From positions 1-42,574 of the forward strand of contig JAUNJJ010000021.1 of assembly GCA_030533325.1 (NCBI GenBank): a DNA stretch of 42,574 bases. The letters are read 5' to 3'. Below the pieces are notes generated by a model. That model made no database searches, had not been told where the DNA came from, and saw nothing but the letters and a program-made list of their open reading frames with translations. The stretch is from Oscillospiraceae bacterium. Lineage in GTDB: Bacteria > Bacillota > Clostridia > Oscillospirales > Ruminococcaceae. Numbering within the stretch: the stretch's first letter is position 1; every line of letters begins with the position of its first letter. Of the stretch, positions 1 to 7,946 are shown piece after piece. The position numbers and the translations under genes were made by a program.

Positions 1-17
1 ATCTGTTATCCAGATAT

Positions 18-46
18 ATTATACCACGTTTTTAACGTTATTTCAA
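18..46 (-). promoter_or_regulatory. Leftward promoter reading out of the window
   Basis: On the minus strand a TTGAAA -35 box (41-46) lies 17 bases from a TATAAT -10 box (18-23) preceded by TGG, an extended -10. It fires toward a gene beyond the left edge. It sits 33 bases from the left end of the first long repeat. The second repeat copy has a similar leftward promoter at a similar distance. Confidence 0.6.
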
Positions 47-79
47 TGAAAAAACGAATAGGTATGGATATTTTTATTT

Positions 80-332
80 GGTTAAAGGGATGTTAAACTT
101 AATGTGAGGGATGCGAGAGAGACACCTCTTCAAGAGGGGGAAAAAAGCATAACATGAGCAATCAAAAAGGTAAGGAATTATGAATGTTCTGTATACTATG
201 CTCCGGCTTTCCGGAAAATACAACGTCTTTAGTTTTTTAATACACCGGATTCATATTCACAAAACACATCCCACCGAACAGCAATTATGCTGAAACAGTG
301 GGATGTGTGTGTTAGGTTAAGTAAATTTAAAC
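80..332. repeat. Long direct repeat, copy 1
   Basis: These 253 bases recur at 1590-1841 in the same orientation. By eye about 95% of positions agree; most differences are in a short purine-rich stretch near 135-150. The unit begins GGTTAAAGG and ends AAATTTAAAC. It contains a small CCTC/GAGG stem, a CCGG-CTTT-CCGG stem and a strong two-tier hairpin. It ends 7 bases past the stop codon of the transposase-like gene, so with copy 2 it brackets that gene. No long ORF lies in the unit; two tiny conserved ORFs are discussed in the findings. Confidence 0.9.
264..308. terminator. Two-tier hairpin in repeat copy 1, possible terminator
   Basis: An 11-bp outer stem (ACACATCCCAC at 264-274, GTGGGATGTGT at 298-308) encloses an inner CAGCA/TGCTG stem (279-283, 288-292) with an ATTA loop. 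On the minus strand it lies about 30 bases after the transposase-like stop and is followed by only TTTT, so it could be a modest terminator for that gene. The same structure is at 1770-1820 in copy 2, with outer arms extended to 14 bp. Conservation of both stems could also mean a structured RNA. Confidence 0.5.
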
Positions 333-339
333 CGGTACA

Positions 340-1362
340 TTATTCGATGCCAAATTCCTCATACAGTTTCTGTCGGTATTCGGCATCTGATGCAGCTTTG
401 AATACATCGTCTTTTCTTCCGGCATTTTCCAGTGCCTTGATTAAAGCGCTAAGCTTATTTTCGCCATTGGCTTCGCCTTCACGTTTGCCCTTACGTTCGC
501 TGTCATCCAGGAGTTTCTTAATACCTTCACCCATTTTTATCACCTCTTCTCCTTTAGGTACACTGATATTCAGACCGGTCAGTTTTTTAATAAGAACTGC
601 CTCGGATCTGGTTATCTCTTCATTGATACCTGTTAATCTGTCAGATTTACTTTCATCATTAGCATAAGCAACGGCTCTGAGAATGGCCTTCAGATTTGTA
701 TGCATACGGTTGAAGTCATCTTCACTCATCTGATGCGGATCGATAAGGATGAAACGATAGTCGGGAACAAGATCTTTGATTATCCTGTTTCTCTGATACT
801 TATCATTTTCTGAATCAAGCATCTGGTGAATGGATACCGGAGCATCCCATTTTTTATCACTGAAGTTAATCACTATAGTGACAACTGGAACAAGTTTGTC
901 ATCTGCCTTCCAGGATGAGAGAAATTCCTCGCTGTCAGGTGGTACTTCAACTGGTTTTTCACCGTTTTTTACAGCATCGGAAATCGCCTCAAAAGTCTTT
1001 TTCCGGTTTTCAATCTGACGAACGTATTCTATAGCATCATAAATCATCGCTCTGACCGGCATAGCGTAATGCAGTCTGGACTGATTCTCGGCGCCAAAAA
1101 CCATGTAGCAGGTTTTATCATTTTCACCCTGTCTGACTATTTTTCGGGTATCACGAATTCTTTCAAGTGTCAGTTTGAAGCCTTCACCGTTGCAGATGTA
1201 GGAAGCAGCGACTGTATCGCCATCTTCAAGTATATCAGGGGAGATGACTTTTTCCCCGTTGTAAACAGCATAGTTTACCACATCAGCAAAGATATCATTT
1301 CTGCCGATGTAAATTCTGGTTAAATGATCCTTTGTGGTCATGTCGTTTTTATTTTTTCCCAT
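340..1362 (-). CDS. Rpn/YhgA-like putative transposase (PD-(D/E)XK nuclease family)
   Basis: This 340-residue protein resembles the abundant clostridial proteins annotated as YhgA-like or Rpn-family recombination-promoting nucleases. Shared traits I recognise are an N-terminal ADVVNYAVYNGEKVI block, a central FGAENQSRLHYAMPVR block and a VVTIVINFS strand, consistent with a restriction-endonuclease-like core, then a charged helical tail. Related E. coli Rpn proteins raise RecA-independent recombination and cut DNA. I did not assign the catalytic residues. ATG 1362 is preferred because AAAGGAA stands 8 bases upstream; ATG 1368 is also open but too close to that site. Two promoter-like sites precede it. 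It is framed by long direct repeats, suggesting a mobile or duplicated unit. The gene call is secure; the family call is from memory of the pattern. Confidence 0.75.
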   Translation of the reverse strand: MGKNKNDMTTKDHLTRIYIGRNDIFADVVNYAVYNGEKVISPDILEDGDTVAASYICNGEGFKLTLERIRDTRKIVRQGENDKTCYMVFGAENQSRLHYAMPVRAMIYDAIEYVRQIENRKKTFEAISDAVKNGEKPVEVPPDSEEFLSSWKADDKLVPVVTIVINFSDKKWDAPVSIHQMLDSENDKYQRNRIIKDLVPDYRFILIDPHQMSEDDFNRMHTNLKAILRAVAYANDESKSDRLTGINEEITRSEAVLIKKLTGLNISVPKGEEVIKMGEGIKKLLDDSERKGKREGEANGENKLSALIKALENAGRKDDVFKAASDAEYRQKLYEEFGIE

Positions 1363-1404
1363 AAACATATTTCCTTTACTAACAGTATTTGTAGCTACTA
1401 CTAT

Positions 1405-1433
1405 ATTTTAACATATGTGTAGCATAAATACAA
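1405..1433 (-). promoter_or_regulatory. Proximal promoter of the transposase-like gene
   Basis: On the minus strand TTGTAT (1428-1433) and TAAAAT (1405-1410) are 17 bases apart, giving a leader of about 35 bases before ATG 1362. Confidence 0.45.
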
Positions 1434-1516
1434 TACTGCAATTTCCACAAGGTTTCCTGTAAATATCAGGTAATATTACATAAACTGACAAATCAAAGGG
1501 CGCTGTTTACACTATT

Positions 1517-1545
1517 ATTATACCATATAAGTCATGCAGATTCAA
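1517..1545 (-). promoter_or_regulatory. Distal promoter of the transposase-like gene
   Basis: On the minus strand TTGAAT (1540-1545) and TATAAT (1517-1522) are 17 bases apart, with TGG before the -10 box. It lies 44 bases left of repeat copy 2, echoing the promoter at 18-46 beside copy 1. The leader would be about 145 bases. Confidence 0.55.
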
Positions 1546-1589
1546 TCCGGTCAGTGTCTGTTGATGTATATATTTTTGTCTTTGAACTG

Positions 1590-1841
1590 GGTTAAAGGAA
1601 TGTTAAACTTAATGTGAAGGATGCGAGAGAGACACCTCTTCAAGAGGAGGGGGAAGCTTAACATGAGCAATCACAAAGGTAAGGAATTATGAATGTTCTG
1701 TATACTATGCTCCGGCTTTCCGGAAAATACAACGTCTTTAGTTTTTTAATACACCGGAATCATATTCACAACACACATCCCACCGAACAGCAATTATGCT
1801 GAAACAGTGGGATGTGTGTTTTAGGTTAAGTAAATTTAAAC
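1590..1841. repeat. Long direct repeat, copy 2
   Basis: This is the second copy of the unit at 80-332, same orientation, about 95% alike by eye. Its hairpin (1770-1820) is slightly longer than in copy 1 because two arm differences restore pairing. It ends five bases before the -35 box of the VanZ-like pseudogene, so its right edge coincides with the start of a different transcription unit. Confidence 0.9.
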
Positions 1842-1845
1842 AGTA

Positions 1846-1874
1846 TTGAAAAATATCGAGAATTGTGATATACT
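1846..1874 (+). promoter_or_regulatory. Promoter of the VanZ-like pseudogene
   Basis: TTGAAA (1846-1851) and TATACT (1869-1874) are 17 bases apart, with TGA before the -10 box. The predicted start near 1881 leaves about 37 bases to the ATG at 1918. Confidence 0.5.
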
Positions 1875-1917
1875 TCATAATACATATTATATAAACAGAA
1901 CAGGAAAGAAGATTATT

Positions 1918-2430
1918 ATGGACTATATTTTTAACTACGACCCCGGTATTTCACCGGAATACATGCTGGCGGCTGTTCCGCTGTTTGTTCTGTCATTTTT
2001 ATTTATGTACAGAAATAAACAAAAGAACAAAGTTGTCTCATCGTCAACTGCCCTCATGGTAAAATATATTTTTATAGTATTCTCTTCAACCGTATTCTGC
2101 AGACCGGAAAAATCATATTACGACTATAACCTGACTCCGTTCTGGAGTTACCGGAATATCATAAAATATCATGACGGGAAACTTTTCAGCGAGGACATAC
2201 TCAACTGAATTTTACTTCTTCCGGTAGGAGTCCTCTGTCAGATTTCATCCGGCAGATCGGTTAAAAGAGCAGCCCTGCTGGGATTTTGTATCTCGGTAAC
2301 AATAGAAGTTCTTCAGCTTGTATTAAAGCGTGGATTATTCGAATTTGATGATATCTTCCACAATACCCTCGGATGTGCCGCAGGGGCTTATTTTACTAAA
2401 ATAGATGTCGGGAGATTAAATAAATATTAA
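1918..2430 (+). pseudogene. VanZ-like membrane protein interrupted by one in-frame TGA
   Basis: Read straight through, this frame codes about 170 residues typical of the VanZ family: a hydrophobic first segment (residues ~18-35), the NLTPFWSY motif, a hydrophobic stretch, then the family C-terminal pattern LQLVLKRGLFEFDDIFHNT followed by LGCAAGAYF. One TGA at 2206-2208 splits it between DILN and ILLLPVG, where the second membrane segment should begin. The reading frame does not change, so this is a nonsense change, not a frameshift. The start at 1918 follows AGGAAAGAA at a normal distance. VanZ proteins are small membrane proteins of mostly unclear role, first seen in teicoplanin resistance clusters. 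I read it as recently inactivated; natural TGA readthrough cannot be excluded. Confidence 0.75.
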
Positions 2431-2443
2431 CCGGCATATTTCA

Positions 2444-2472
2444 TTGACATACTTATCAAAATATTATAAAAT
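2444..2472 (+). promoter_or_regulatory. Promoter of maf
   Basis: A perfect TTGACA (2444-2449) stands 17 bases before TAAAAT (2467-2472). Transcription would start near 2479, which leaves almost no leader for the upstream ATG at 2482 and so supports the ATG at 2509 as the maf start. Confidence 0.65.
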
Positions 2473-2508
2473 ATTATTTATATGTTAAATACGAAAAGGA
2501 AGTGCGTA

Positions 2509-3075
2509 ATGAAAAATCAGGATATTATTCTTGCATCGGCGTCGCCGAGGAGAAGGGAACTTTTAGGGTATATTGCGGAGGATTTCAGATGTATTCCGGC
2601 GGATATCGATGAAACCATTCCGGAAAATATCACTGCTGAGGACAGTGCGGAATACCTTGCGTGCATGAAGGCATCATTTATAGCAGAGTCCTGTCCGGAA
2701 AGTGTGGTAATCGGATGTGACACTGTTGTTGTCTATAACGGAAATGTTTACGGCAAACCTGCGGATGAAACTGATGCACACGGAATGCTTACGGAGCTTT
2801 CAGGAAATATCCATAAGGTAATAACCGGGGTGTGCATCTGCTGCGGTGAGATAAAAACAAGCTTTTCAGAGGTGACGAAAGTGGAGTTTTTTGAGCTTTC
2901 AGAGGAGGAGATTGCTGGATATATCAAGACCGGCAGTCCCTTTGACAAAGCAGGAGCCTACGGAATACAGGATGGTGCTCTTTTACCGGCAAAGAGAATT
3001 GACGGAGATTATTTTAATGTTGTGGGGCTGCCGGTGGGAAGACTTAAACGTGAACTTCAGAAATTTCTGAAATAA
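2509..3075 (+). CDS. maf: Maf family nucleotide pyrophosphatase
   Basis: Maf proteins hydrolyse non-canonical or excess nucleoside triphosphates (dTTP, UTP and modified bases) to monophosphates in the cytoplasm and influence septation. The 188-residue product starts with the family signature ILASASPRRRELL (residues ~6-18) and carries the conserved blocks VIGCDTVVVYNG, YGKPAD, LSGNIHKVITGV and DKAGAYGIQDGA, including the Asp of GCDTVV that serves catalysis in relatives. Length is normal for the family. The ATG at 2509 follows AAAGGAAG; an in-frame ATG at 2482 is almost at the predicted transcription start and is not favoured. The DUF4261 gene begins 28 bases after its stop with no terminator between, so the two probably share a transcript. 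Confidence 0.9.
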   Translation: MKNQDIILASASPRRRELLGYIAEDFRCIPADIDETIPENITAEDSAEYLACMKASFIAESCPESVVIGCDTVVVYNGNVYGKPADETDAHGMLTELSGNIHKVITGVCICCGEIKTSFSEVTKVEFFELSEEEIAGYIKTGSPFDKAGAYGIQDGALLPAKRIDGDYFNVVGLPVGRLKRELQKFLK

Positions 3076-3103
3076 AATTATGGAATTTAACGGAGAACAG
3101 ATT

Positions 3104-3976
3104 ATGAAAAAGAACAGTAAAAAATCATCACTTGCAGACCAGTACGAGCAGCAGAGCAATGTTTTTCAGATGTGGCTGCTGTTTGACCATGAACCAAAGA
3201 GACCGGATGCGGATATGCTGAAAGCCGACCTTGAACAGAAATGCGGCAGGGTTGACGTTATTTCTTCAAGTCTTGAACTAACAAGTTTCGGAGTGAGAAG
3301 ATATACAAGTCATTTTAAGGAAGGAAATATACCTGCACAGGTAATGCTTGGAAATATTATGCCGTTTCGTCAGGATGATATTTCCGGTGCTGAACGTGCT
3401 CAGATTAGAGAAATACAGAATCGTGATGAATTTCTCGGAAAGATTACTCACAAGGTGCTTGCAGCTGATATGATGGCTGCACTTGACGCAGAACACAGAA
3501 CAAGGTTGCTCATGGATTGGCTTGAAGTTGCGGTGAATATCATGCCGGACTGCAGAGCAGTGTGGATTCCTTCGGGTGGTAAGCTGGTTCCTGCGGAGCT
3601 GATAAGAAGCAAAAGGGTTGACAGGGCGGACAGATTTGTGTGTTATGCAGTGAATGCGAGATATTACAGTATTAAGGATACTGATGAAATGCTTGTTGAT
3701 ACTCATGGTATGTGTGCCGTTGGTCTGCCGGATGTGCAGTGTCATTTTAAGGGGATGAATCCTGATGATATAATTAACTACGTTTATAATATCGCTGCAT
3801 ATATTTATCAGAGCGGGCAGAAGATTAAGGACGGGGATACGATTGACGGGCTTAAGGACGGCGTTTTGGATGAGGATGTCCAGTGGAAATGCAGGTATGA
3901 GGATGCGATGGTTCAGCCGATGAGACCGGTTATTGATATTTGTCCGGGTGAAAATGCAGCGGGTGAGAGAAACTGA
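3104..3976 (+). CDS. DUF4261 domain-containing protein
   Basis: This 290-residue soluble protein has no signal peptide or membrane segment. Its C-terminal third, with THGMCAVGLPDVQCHFKGM followed by DDIINYVYNIAAYIYQ and a GDTIDGL stretch, matches my memory of the DUF4261 pattern, a domain of unknown function in Firmicutes. The N-terminal part opens with a lysine/serine-rich leader and then a VFQMWLLFDHEPKRPDAD block. ATG 3104 is preferred over ATG 3080 because GGAG lies 8 bases upstream. It follows maf by 28 bases and probably shares its promoter. No catalytic motif is evident and I propose no function. Confidence 0.75.
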   Translation: MKKNSKKSSLADQYEQQSNVFQMWLLFDHEPKRPDADMLKADLEQKCGRVDVISSSLELTSFGVRRYTSHFKEGNIPAQVMLGNIMPFRQDDISGAERAQIREIQNRDEFLGKITHKVLAADMMAALDAEHRTRLLMDWLEVAVNIMPDCRAVWIPSGGKLVPAELIRSKRVDRADRFVCYAVNARYYSIKDTDEMLVDTHGMCAVGLPDVQCHFKGMNPDDIINYVYNIAAYIYQSGQKIKDGDTIDGLKDGVLDEDVQWKCRYEDAMVQPMRPVIDICPGENAAGERN

Positions 3977-4036
3977 TATAGTCAAATTGTGTAATAATTT
4001 TCTCATTTAAGGCTGGAATTTCTAAGGACTTTTTTC

Positions 4037-4065
4037 TTTAAAATATGTGTGAAATATGGTATAAT
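4037..4065 (+). promoter_or_regulatory. Promoter of pcrA
   Basis: TTTAAA (4037-4042) and TATAAT (4060-4065) are 17 bases apart, and the -10 is extended by TGG. It lies in the 150-base gap between the DUF4261 gene and the helicase. Confidence 0.6.
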
Positions 4066-4149
4066 ATATACATACGTGAAATTATAAAATTTGAAGGCTG
4101 ACGCAGCGAATAACAGCGGAAGCAAGACGTGAATGGATGGAGTAGTCTT

Positions 4150-6510
4150 ATGACACAGAGTTTTAACGAATTGAAAAAGGCAGCGCTTACAAAGTATTTC
4201 AGCAAGATGAACGAACCTCAGAGAGAAGCAGTTTTCTGCGTGAACGGACCTCTTCTGGTTCTTGCGGGTGCGGGAAGCGGAAAAACCACAGCGATTATTA
4301 ACCGAATAGCAAATATGATATGTTTCGGAGATGCGTACAATGAGGATTCACCGTACGGTGCTTCTGATGATGATATGCAGTTTCTTCAGGATTACATAGA
4401 CGGAAAGACCGATGATTTTGAACGTCTGAAGGAAATCACTGCAGTAAATCCGATAGAACCATGGAAGATTCTCGCTATAACATTTACAAACAAGGCAGCA
4501 AATGAGCTCAGAACAAGACTCGAATCTATGCTTGGTACGGAAGGTCTTGATGTAAATGCCTCAACATTTCACTCAGCATGTGTACGGATTCTGAGAAGAG
4601 AGATTACAAATCTCGGATATAACAGTAACTTTACAATCTACGATTCTGATGAAACACAGAAACTTATAAAGGCATGTATGAGTGACCTTGGCATAGGCGA
4701 CAAATCATTCAACCCTAAAGCAGTTATCAGTGCAATCAGCAGTGCGAAGGATAAACTTATGAGTCCTGAGCAGTTTATGAAGGAAGCAGGAGATGATTAT
4801 AAGCTTTCAACCTACGCAAAGATTTACAGGGAGTATCAGAAGAGACTCCTTGCTGCAAATGCACTGGACTTTGATGATATCATTATGCTTACAGTTGAGC
4901 TCTTCGAAGATTTCCCGGAGATACTTGAGCACTATCAGAACAGATACCGCTATATAATGGTTGATGAATATCAGGATACAAACTATGCACAGTTTAAGCT
5001 TGTAAGCCTTCTTTCAGAAAAATACAAAAATATCTGCGTAGTGGGCGACGACGATCAGAGTATCTACAGATTCAGAGGTGCTACTGTTGAAAATATCCTG
5101 AACTTTGAGGATCAGTTTGAAAACTGCCGTGTTATCAGACTTGAACAGAATTACCGTTCAACACAGAATATCCTCGCTGCGGCAAATTCAGTTATTAAGA
5201 ATAACAAATCAAGAAAAGACAAAACACTCTGGTGCGACGATGACGAGGGATGCAAGGTATATATTTACAAAGCTTCAGATGAAAGTGACGAAGCAAGATT
5301 TGTATCAAGTGCGATTATGGCCGACAGAAAGGCCGGAGGAATGTTTAAGGACAATGCAGTCCTCTACAGGATGAACGCGCAGTCAAACTTTATCGAAAGA
5401 GCCTTTGTTCAGAACAATATTCCTTACAGAGTTTACGGCGGCATGAAGTTCTATGACCGCAAGGAAATAAAGGACATCGTGGCTTACCTCAGTGTGCTTA
5501 ACAACAGCTACGATATGATGCGTTTTAAGCGTATTGTAAATGAACCGAAGAGGGGTATAGGCGATGCGACTATAAGAAGTCTCGACGAAATATGCATAGC
5601 AAATGCAGCTTCACCGATAGATGTTATGAAAGAAGCAGACAGCTATCCTATGCTCTCAAAGAAAGCCAACAGTCTTCGCAGTCTTGCAGAGATATTTACA
5701 TCTCTTGCTGATATGGTTGATACTGTTCCCCTTGACACTCTTCTTGATGAAGTGCTTGACAAAACAGGTTACAGGGACTATCTCAATCTTCAGGGAAGTG
5801 AAGGACAGACACGTCTTGAAAATATAGAGGAACTTAAGTCAACAATGGTTGAGTATCAGAAGAACAATGAAGATCCGACGCTTGAAGGGTTCCTTGCTGA
5901 TATTGCACTTTATACAGACCTTGATAAGATGGATGATGATAAAAACTGCGTAACACTTATGACTATTCACTCTGCAAAGGGTCTTGAGTTTGACAACGTA
6001 TATGTTATCGGCATGGAAGACGGTATATTCCCGAGCTCAAGAAGTATGTACAATGAAGAAGACATGGAAGAGGAGAGAAGACTTGCCTATGTTGCAATAA
6101 CAAGAGCAAGGAAGAAACTTCGTCTTATTCACGCATCACAGCGCATGATCTTCGGTACAACAACCAGAAATATGAAATCAAGATTTATCAAGGAAATAAA
6201 TCCTGATGTTATATTCAAGGAAGACAGAATCACAACGACGGTTCCTGCAAGTGCAAAGTCAAAGTCTCATCCTGCCATGAATACAATGTCATTCCAGCAG
6301 CAGCTTCTTGCCAAAAAGAATGCTAAGCCCGGGGTTACAAAGGAACCGGCTAACTACAGCGTAGGTGACAGAGTTGATCACGATAAGTTTGGCATGGGTA
6401 CGGTTCTTTCTGTAAAGCCTATGGGGAATGATGCACTTCTTGAGATTGCTTTTGATGATATTGGTACCAAGAAAATAATGTCCAACTTTGCTCAGATGAA
6501 GAAGGCATAA
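4150..6510 (+). CDS. pcrA: ATP-dependent 3'-5' DNA helicase, PcrA/UvrD type
   Basis: A superfamily 1A helicase that unwinds DNA in repair and clears proteins or rolling-circle intermediates. The 786-residue product shows the motif series in order: Walker A GAGSGKTT (residues 40-47), AITFTNKAA, the DEYQDTN Walker B box (from D272), VVGDDDQSIYRFRGA, LEQNYRS, the TIHSAKGLEFDNVYVIGMED box and the RRLAYVAITRARKKL arginine-finger box. A C-terminal VGDRVDHDKFGMGTV module matches the Tudor-like end of Gram-positive PcrA. An acidic insertion of about 50 residues between Walker A and motif Ia is longer than in Bacillus. ATG 4150 is chosen because GGAG lies 7 bases upstream; an in-frame GTG at 4129 lacks a good site. 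The gene has its own promoter and a strong terminator. Confidence 0.95.
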   Translation: MTQSFNELKKAALTKYFSKMNEPQREAVFCVNGPLLVLAGAGSGKTTAIINRIANMICFGDAYNEDSPYGASDDDMQFLQDYIDGKTDDFERLKEITAVNPIEPWKILAITFTNKAANELRTRLESMLGTEGLDVNASTFHSACVRILRREITNLGYNSNFTIYDSDETQKLIKACMSDLGIGDKSFNPKAVISAISSAKDKLMSPEQFMKEAGDDYKLSTYAKIYREYQKRLLAANALDFDDIIMLTVELFEDFPEILEHYQNRYRYIMVDEYQDTNYAQFKLVSLLSEKYKNICVVGDDDQSIYRFRGATVENILNFEDQFENCRVIRLEQNYRSTQNILAAANSVIKNNKSRKDKTLWCDDDEGCKVYIYKASDESDEARFVSSAIMADRKAGGMFKDNAVLYRMNAQSNFIERAFVQNNIPYRVYGGMKFYDRKEIKDIVAYLSVLNNSYDMMRFKRIVNEPKRGIGDATIRSLDEICIANAASPIDVMKEADSYPMLSKKANSLRSLAEIFTSLADMVDTVPLDTLLDEVLDKTGYRDYLNLQGSEGQTRLENIEELKSTMVEYQKNNEDPTLEGFLADIALYTDLDKMDDDKNCVTLMTIHSAKGLEFDNVYVIGMEDGIFPSSRSMYNEEDMEEERRLAYVAITRARKKLRLIHASQRMIFGTTTRNMKSRFIKEINPDVIFKEDRITTTVPASAKSKSHPAMNTMSFQQQLLAKKNAKPGVTKEPANYSVGDRVDHDKFGMGTVLSVKPMGNDALLEIAFDDIGTKKIMSNFAQMKKA

Positions 6511-6511
6511 T

Positions 6512-6553
6512 AAAAAATGGTTTCCGGATTGATTTTTCCGGAAACCATTTTTT
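6512..6553. terminator. Bidirectional terminator between pcrA and rnfB
   Basis: A 16-bp perfect stem (AAAAAATGGTTTCCGG at 6512-6527 pairing with 6538-6553) has a 10-base loop, with an A-run on one side and a T-run on the other. It can end both the rightward pcrA and leftward rnf transcripts. Confidence 0.9.
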
Positions 6554-7344
6554 TATATTTTTTTAATGACCTTAACCGGACATTTCTCAATACATGCACC
6601 GCAGTCGGTACATTTGCTGTAATCAATCGAAGCGTGGAAATCTGTAACCGTGATTGCTCCGGCTTCACATGCCTTTTCGCACATCTTACAGCCGATACAG
6701 CCGCTTTTGCAGCTAAGCTTTGTTGCTTTTCCGTTATCAGCTGAAGAGCATCTTACAACGGTATGCTTGTTTTTAGGTTTAAGTGAAATGAGCTGATTCG
6801 GACAGACTGAAGTGCACTGACCACAGCCGACACACAGCTCTGTTTTTATGTTTGCTATACCGTTTCTGATGGTGATTCCATTGTATTCACAGACCTCAGC
6901 GCAGTCACCGTAGCCAAGACATCCGAAGGCACAGCTTTTTTCACCTGAATAGAAGCGTTTTACGGAAGCACAGCTTTTAACACCGGTGAAAGTGTATTTC
7001 TGTGATGTTACATTGCAGTCTCCGCAGCAGTGAATCACAGCCTGCATTTCTTCAACTTCTCCGGAATCAGTTCCGGATATTTCTGAAATAATCTTTGCAG
7101 TTTCGGCGCCGCCCGGACGGCAGAGATTGCCGGCGGCACCTTTTGTAATGATTGCGTTTGCATAATCGGCACATCCGGCATATCCGCATGCACCGCAGTT
7201 TGCCTGAGGCAGAGCCTCTGCTATTTTTTCAATTCTTTCATCCGTTTTTACTTCAAATATTTTTGAAGCAACTGTAAGAAGTATTCCGGCAAGAAGTCCG
7301 ATTCCTGCAAATATTAAAACGGGAAGAATATAAGTATCGAACAT
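6553..7344 (-). CDS. rnfB: Rnf complex iron-sulfur subunit RnfB
   Basis: RnfB takes electrons from reduced ferredoxin and passes them into the membrane Rnf complex. The 263-residue protein has an N-terminal membrane anchor (residues ~5-28), then the RnfB [4Fe-4S] domain with NCGACGYAGC, then cysteine-rich ferredoxin domains. Visible cluster signatures include CAFGCLGYGDCAEVC, CVGCGQCTSVCP, CIGCKMCEKAC and CTDCGACIEKCP, so five or so clusters are likely, as in clostridial RnfB. The start follows AAAGGAG. It is the last gene of the operon, 23 bases after rnfA, and its stop codon is embedded in the terminator shared with pcrA. Confidence 0.95.
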   Translation of the reverse strand: MFDTYILPVLIFAGIGLLAGILLTVASKIFEVKTDERIEKIAEALPQANCGACGYAGCADYANAIITKGAAGNLCRPGGAETAKIISEISGTDSGEVEEMQAVIHCCGDCNVTSQKYTFTGVKSCASVKRFYSGEKSCAFGCLGYGDCAEVCEYNGITIRNGIANIKTELCVGCGQCTSVCPNQLISLKPKNKHTVVRCSSADNGKATKLSCKSGCIGCKMCEKACEAGAITVTDFHASIDYSKCTDCGACIEKCPVKVIKKI

Positions 7345-7367
7345 TATTTATCAACTCCTTTTGTTTA

Positions 7368-7946
7368 TCAGTTTCCGAGACCTGAAAATCCCAGAAAACT
7401 GAGAGAGAGAATAGCCGCAGCAATAAGTGTTGCCGGAACACCTTTAAACGTTGCCGGAACATCCGCCTCCTCTACTCTTGAACGTACCCCTGAGAATATA
7501 AGGAGTACCATAAGAAAACCGATTCCTGAGAAGAATGCGTTTATTACTGACTGACCGAATGTGTATTCGTTGTCGATATTCAGAATTGTAAGTCCCAGTA
7601 CAGCGCAGTTTGTAGTTATAAGAGGGAGATAAACACCCAGTGCGTTGTAGAGAGGTGGCATAAGTTTTCTGAGAGCAGTTTCAACAAGCTGAACAAAGAG
7701 CGCTATGATGAGGATGAATGCGATAGTTCTAAGATATGTTATTCCAAGCGGATCGAGTATAAAGTGGTAAATTGGATAGGTTACCACAGAAGCACATACC
7801 ATAACAAATGTTACTGCTGCACCCATTCCGAGACTTGATGATGCCTTCCTGGATACACCGAGAAAAGGACAGATTCCCATGAACTTTGAGAGAACAAAGT
7901 TGTCAGTGAGAAGTGCAGCAAGCATTATAGCGAATATACCTTTCAT
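7368..7946 (-). CDS. rnfA: Rnf complex membrane subunit RnfA
   Basis: RnfA is one of the two homologous six-helix membrane subunits (with RnfE) at the centre of the Rnf ion pump. The 192-residue product is highly hydrophobic and carries the family blocks TDNFVLSKFMGICPFLGVS near the N-terminus and LITTNCAVLGLTI mid-protein; in relatives, cysteines in these repeats bind an intramembrane [2Fe-2S] cluster together with RnfE, and the corresponding Cys residues (GICPF and TNCAV) are present. The ATG overlaps the rnfE stop codon in a TAATG arrangement, typical of translational coupling. Confidence 0.95.
   Translation of the reverse strand: MKGIFAIMLAALLTDNFVLSKFMGICPFLGVSRKASSSLGMGAAVTFVMVCASVVTYPIYHFILDPLGITYLRTIAFILIIALFVQLVETALRKLMPPLYNALGVYLPLITTNCAVLGLTILNIDNEYTFGQSVINAFFSGIGFLMVLLIFSGVRSRVEEADVPATFKGVPATLIAAAILSLSFLGFSGLGN

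Noticed and set aside
287-667. Plus-strand frame of 126 codons from inside repeat copy 1
   Set aside because: It begins in the repeat hairpin and runs antisense to the transposase-like gene; Ser/Leu-rich shadow translation.
2206-2208. TGA in the VanZ-like gene as a selenocysteine codon
   Set aside because: No SECIS-like hairpin was recognised after it and VanZ proteins are not selenoproteins; nonsense mutation is simpler.
3278-4006. A 242-codon open frame on the minus strand opposite the DUF4261 gene
   Set aside because: It lies wholly over a gene with good family pattern and ribosome site; its translation is His/Asn/Ile-rich with no recognisable domain.
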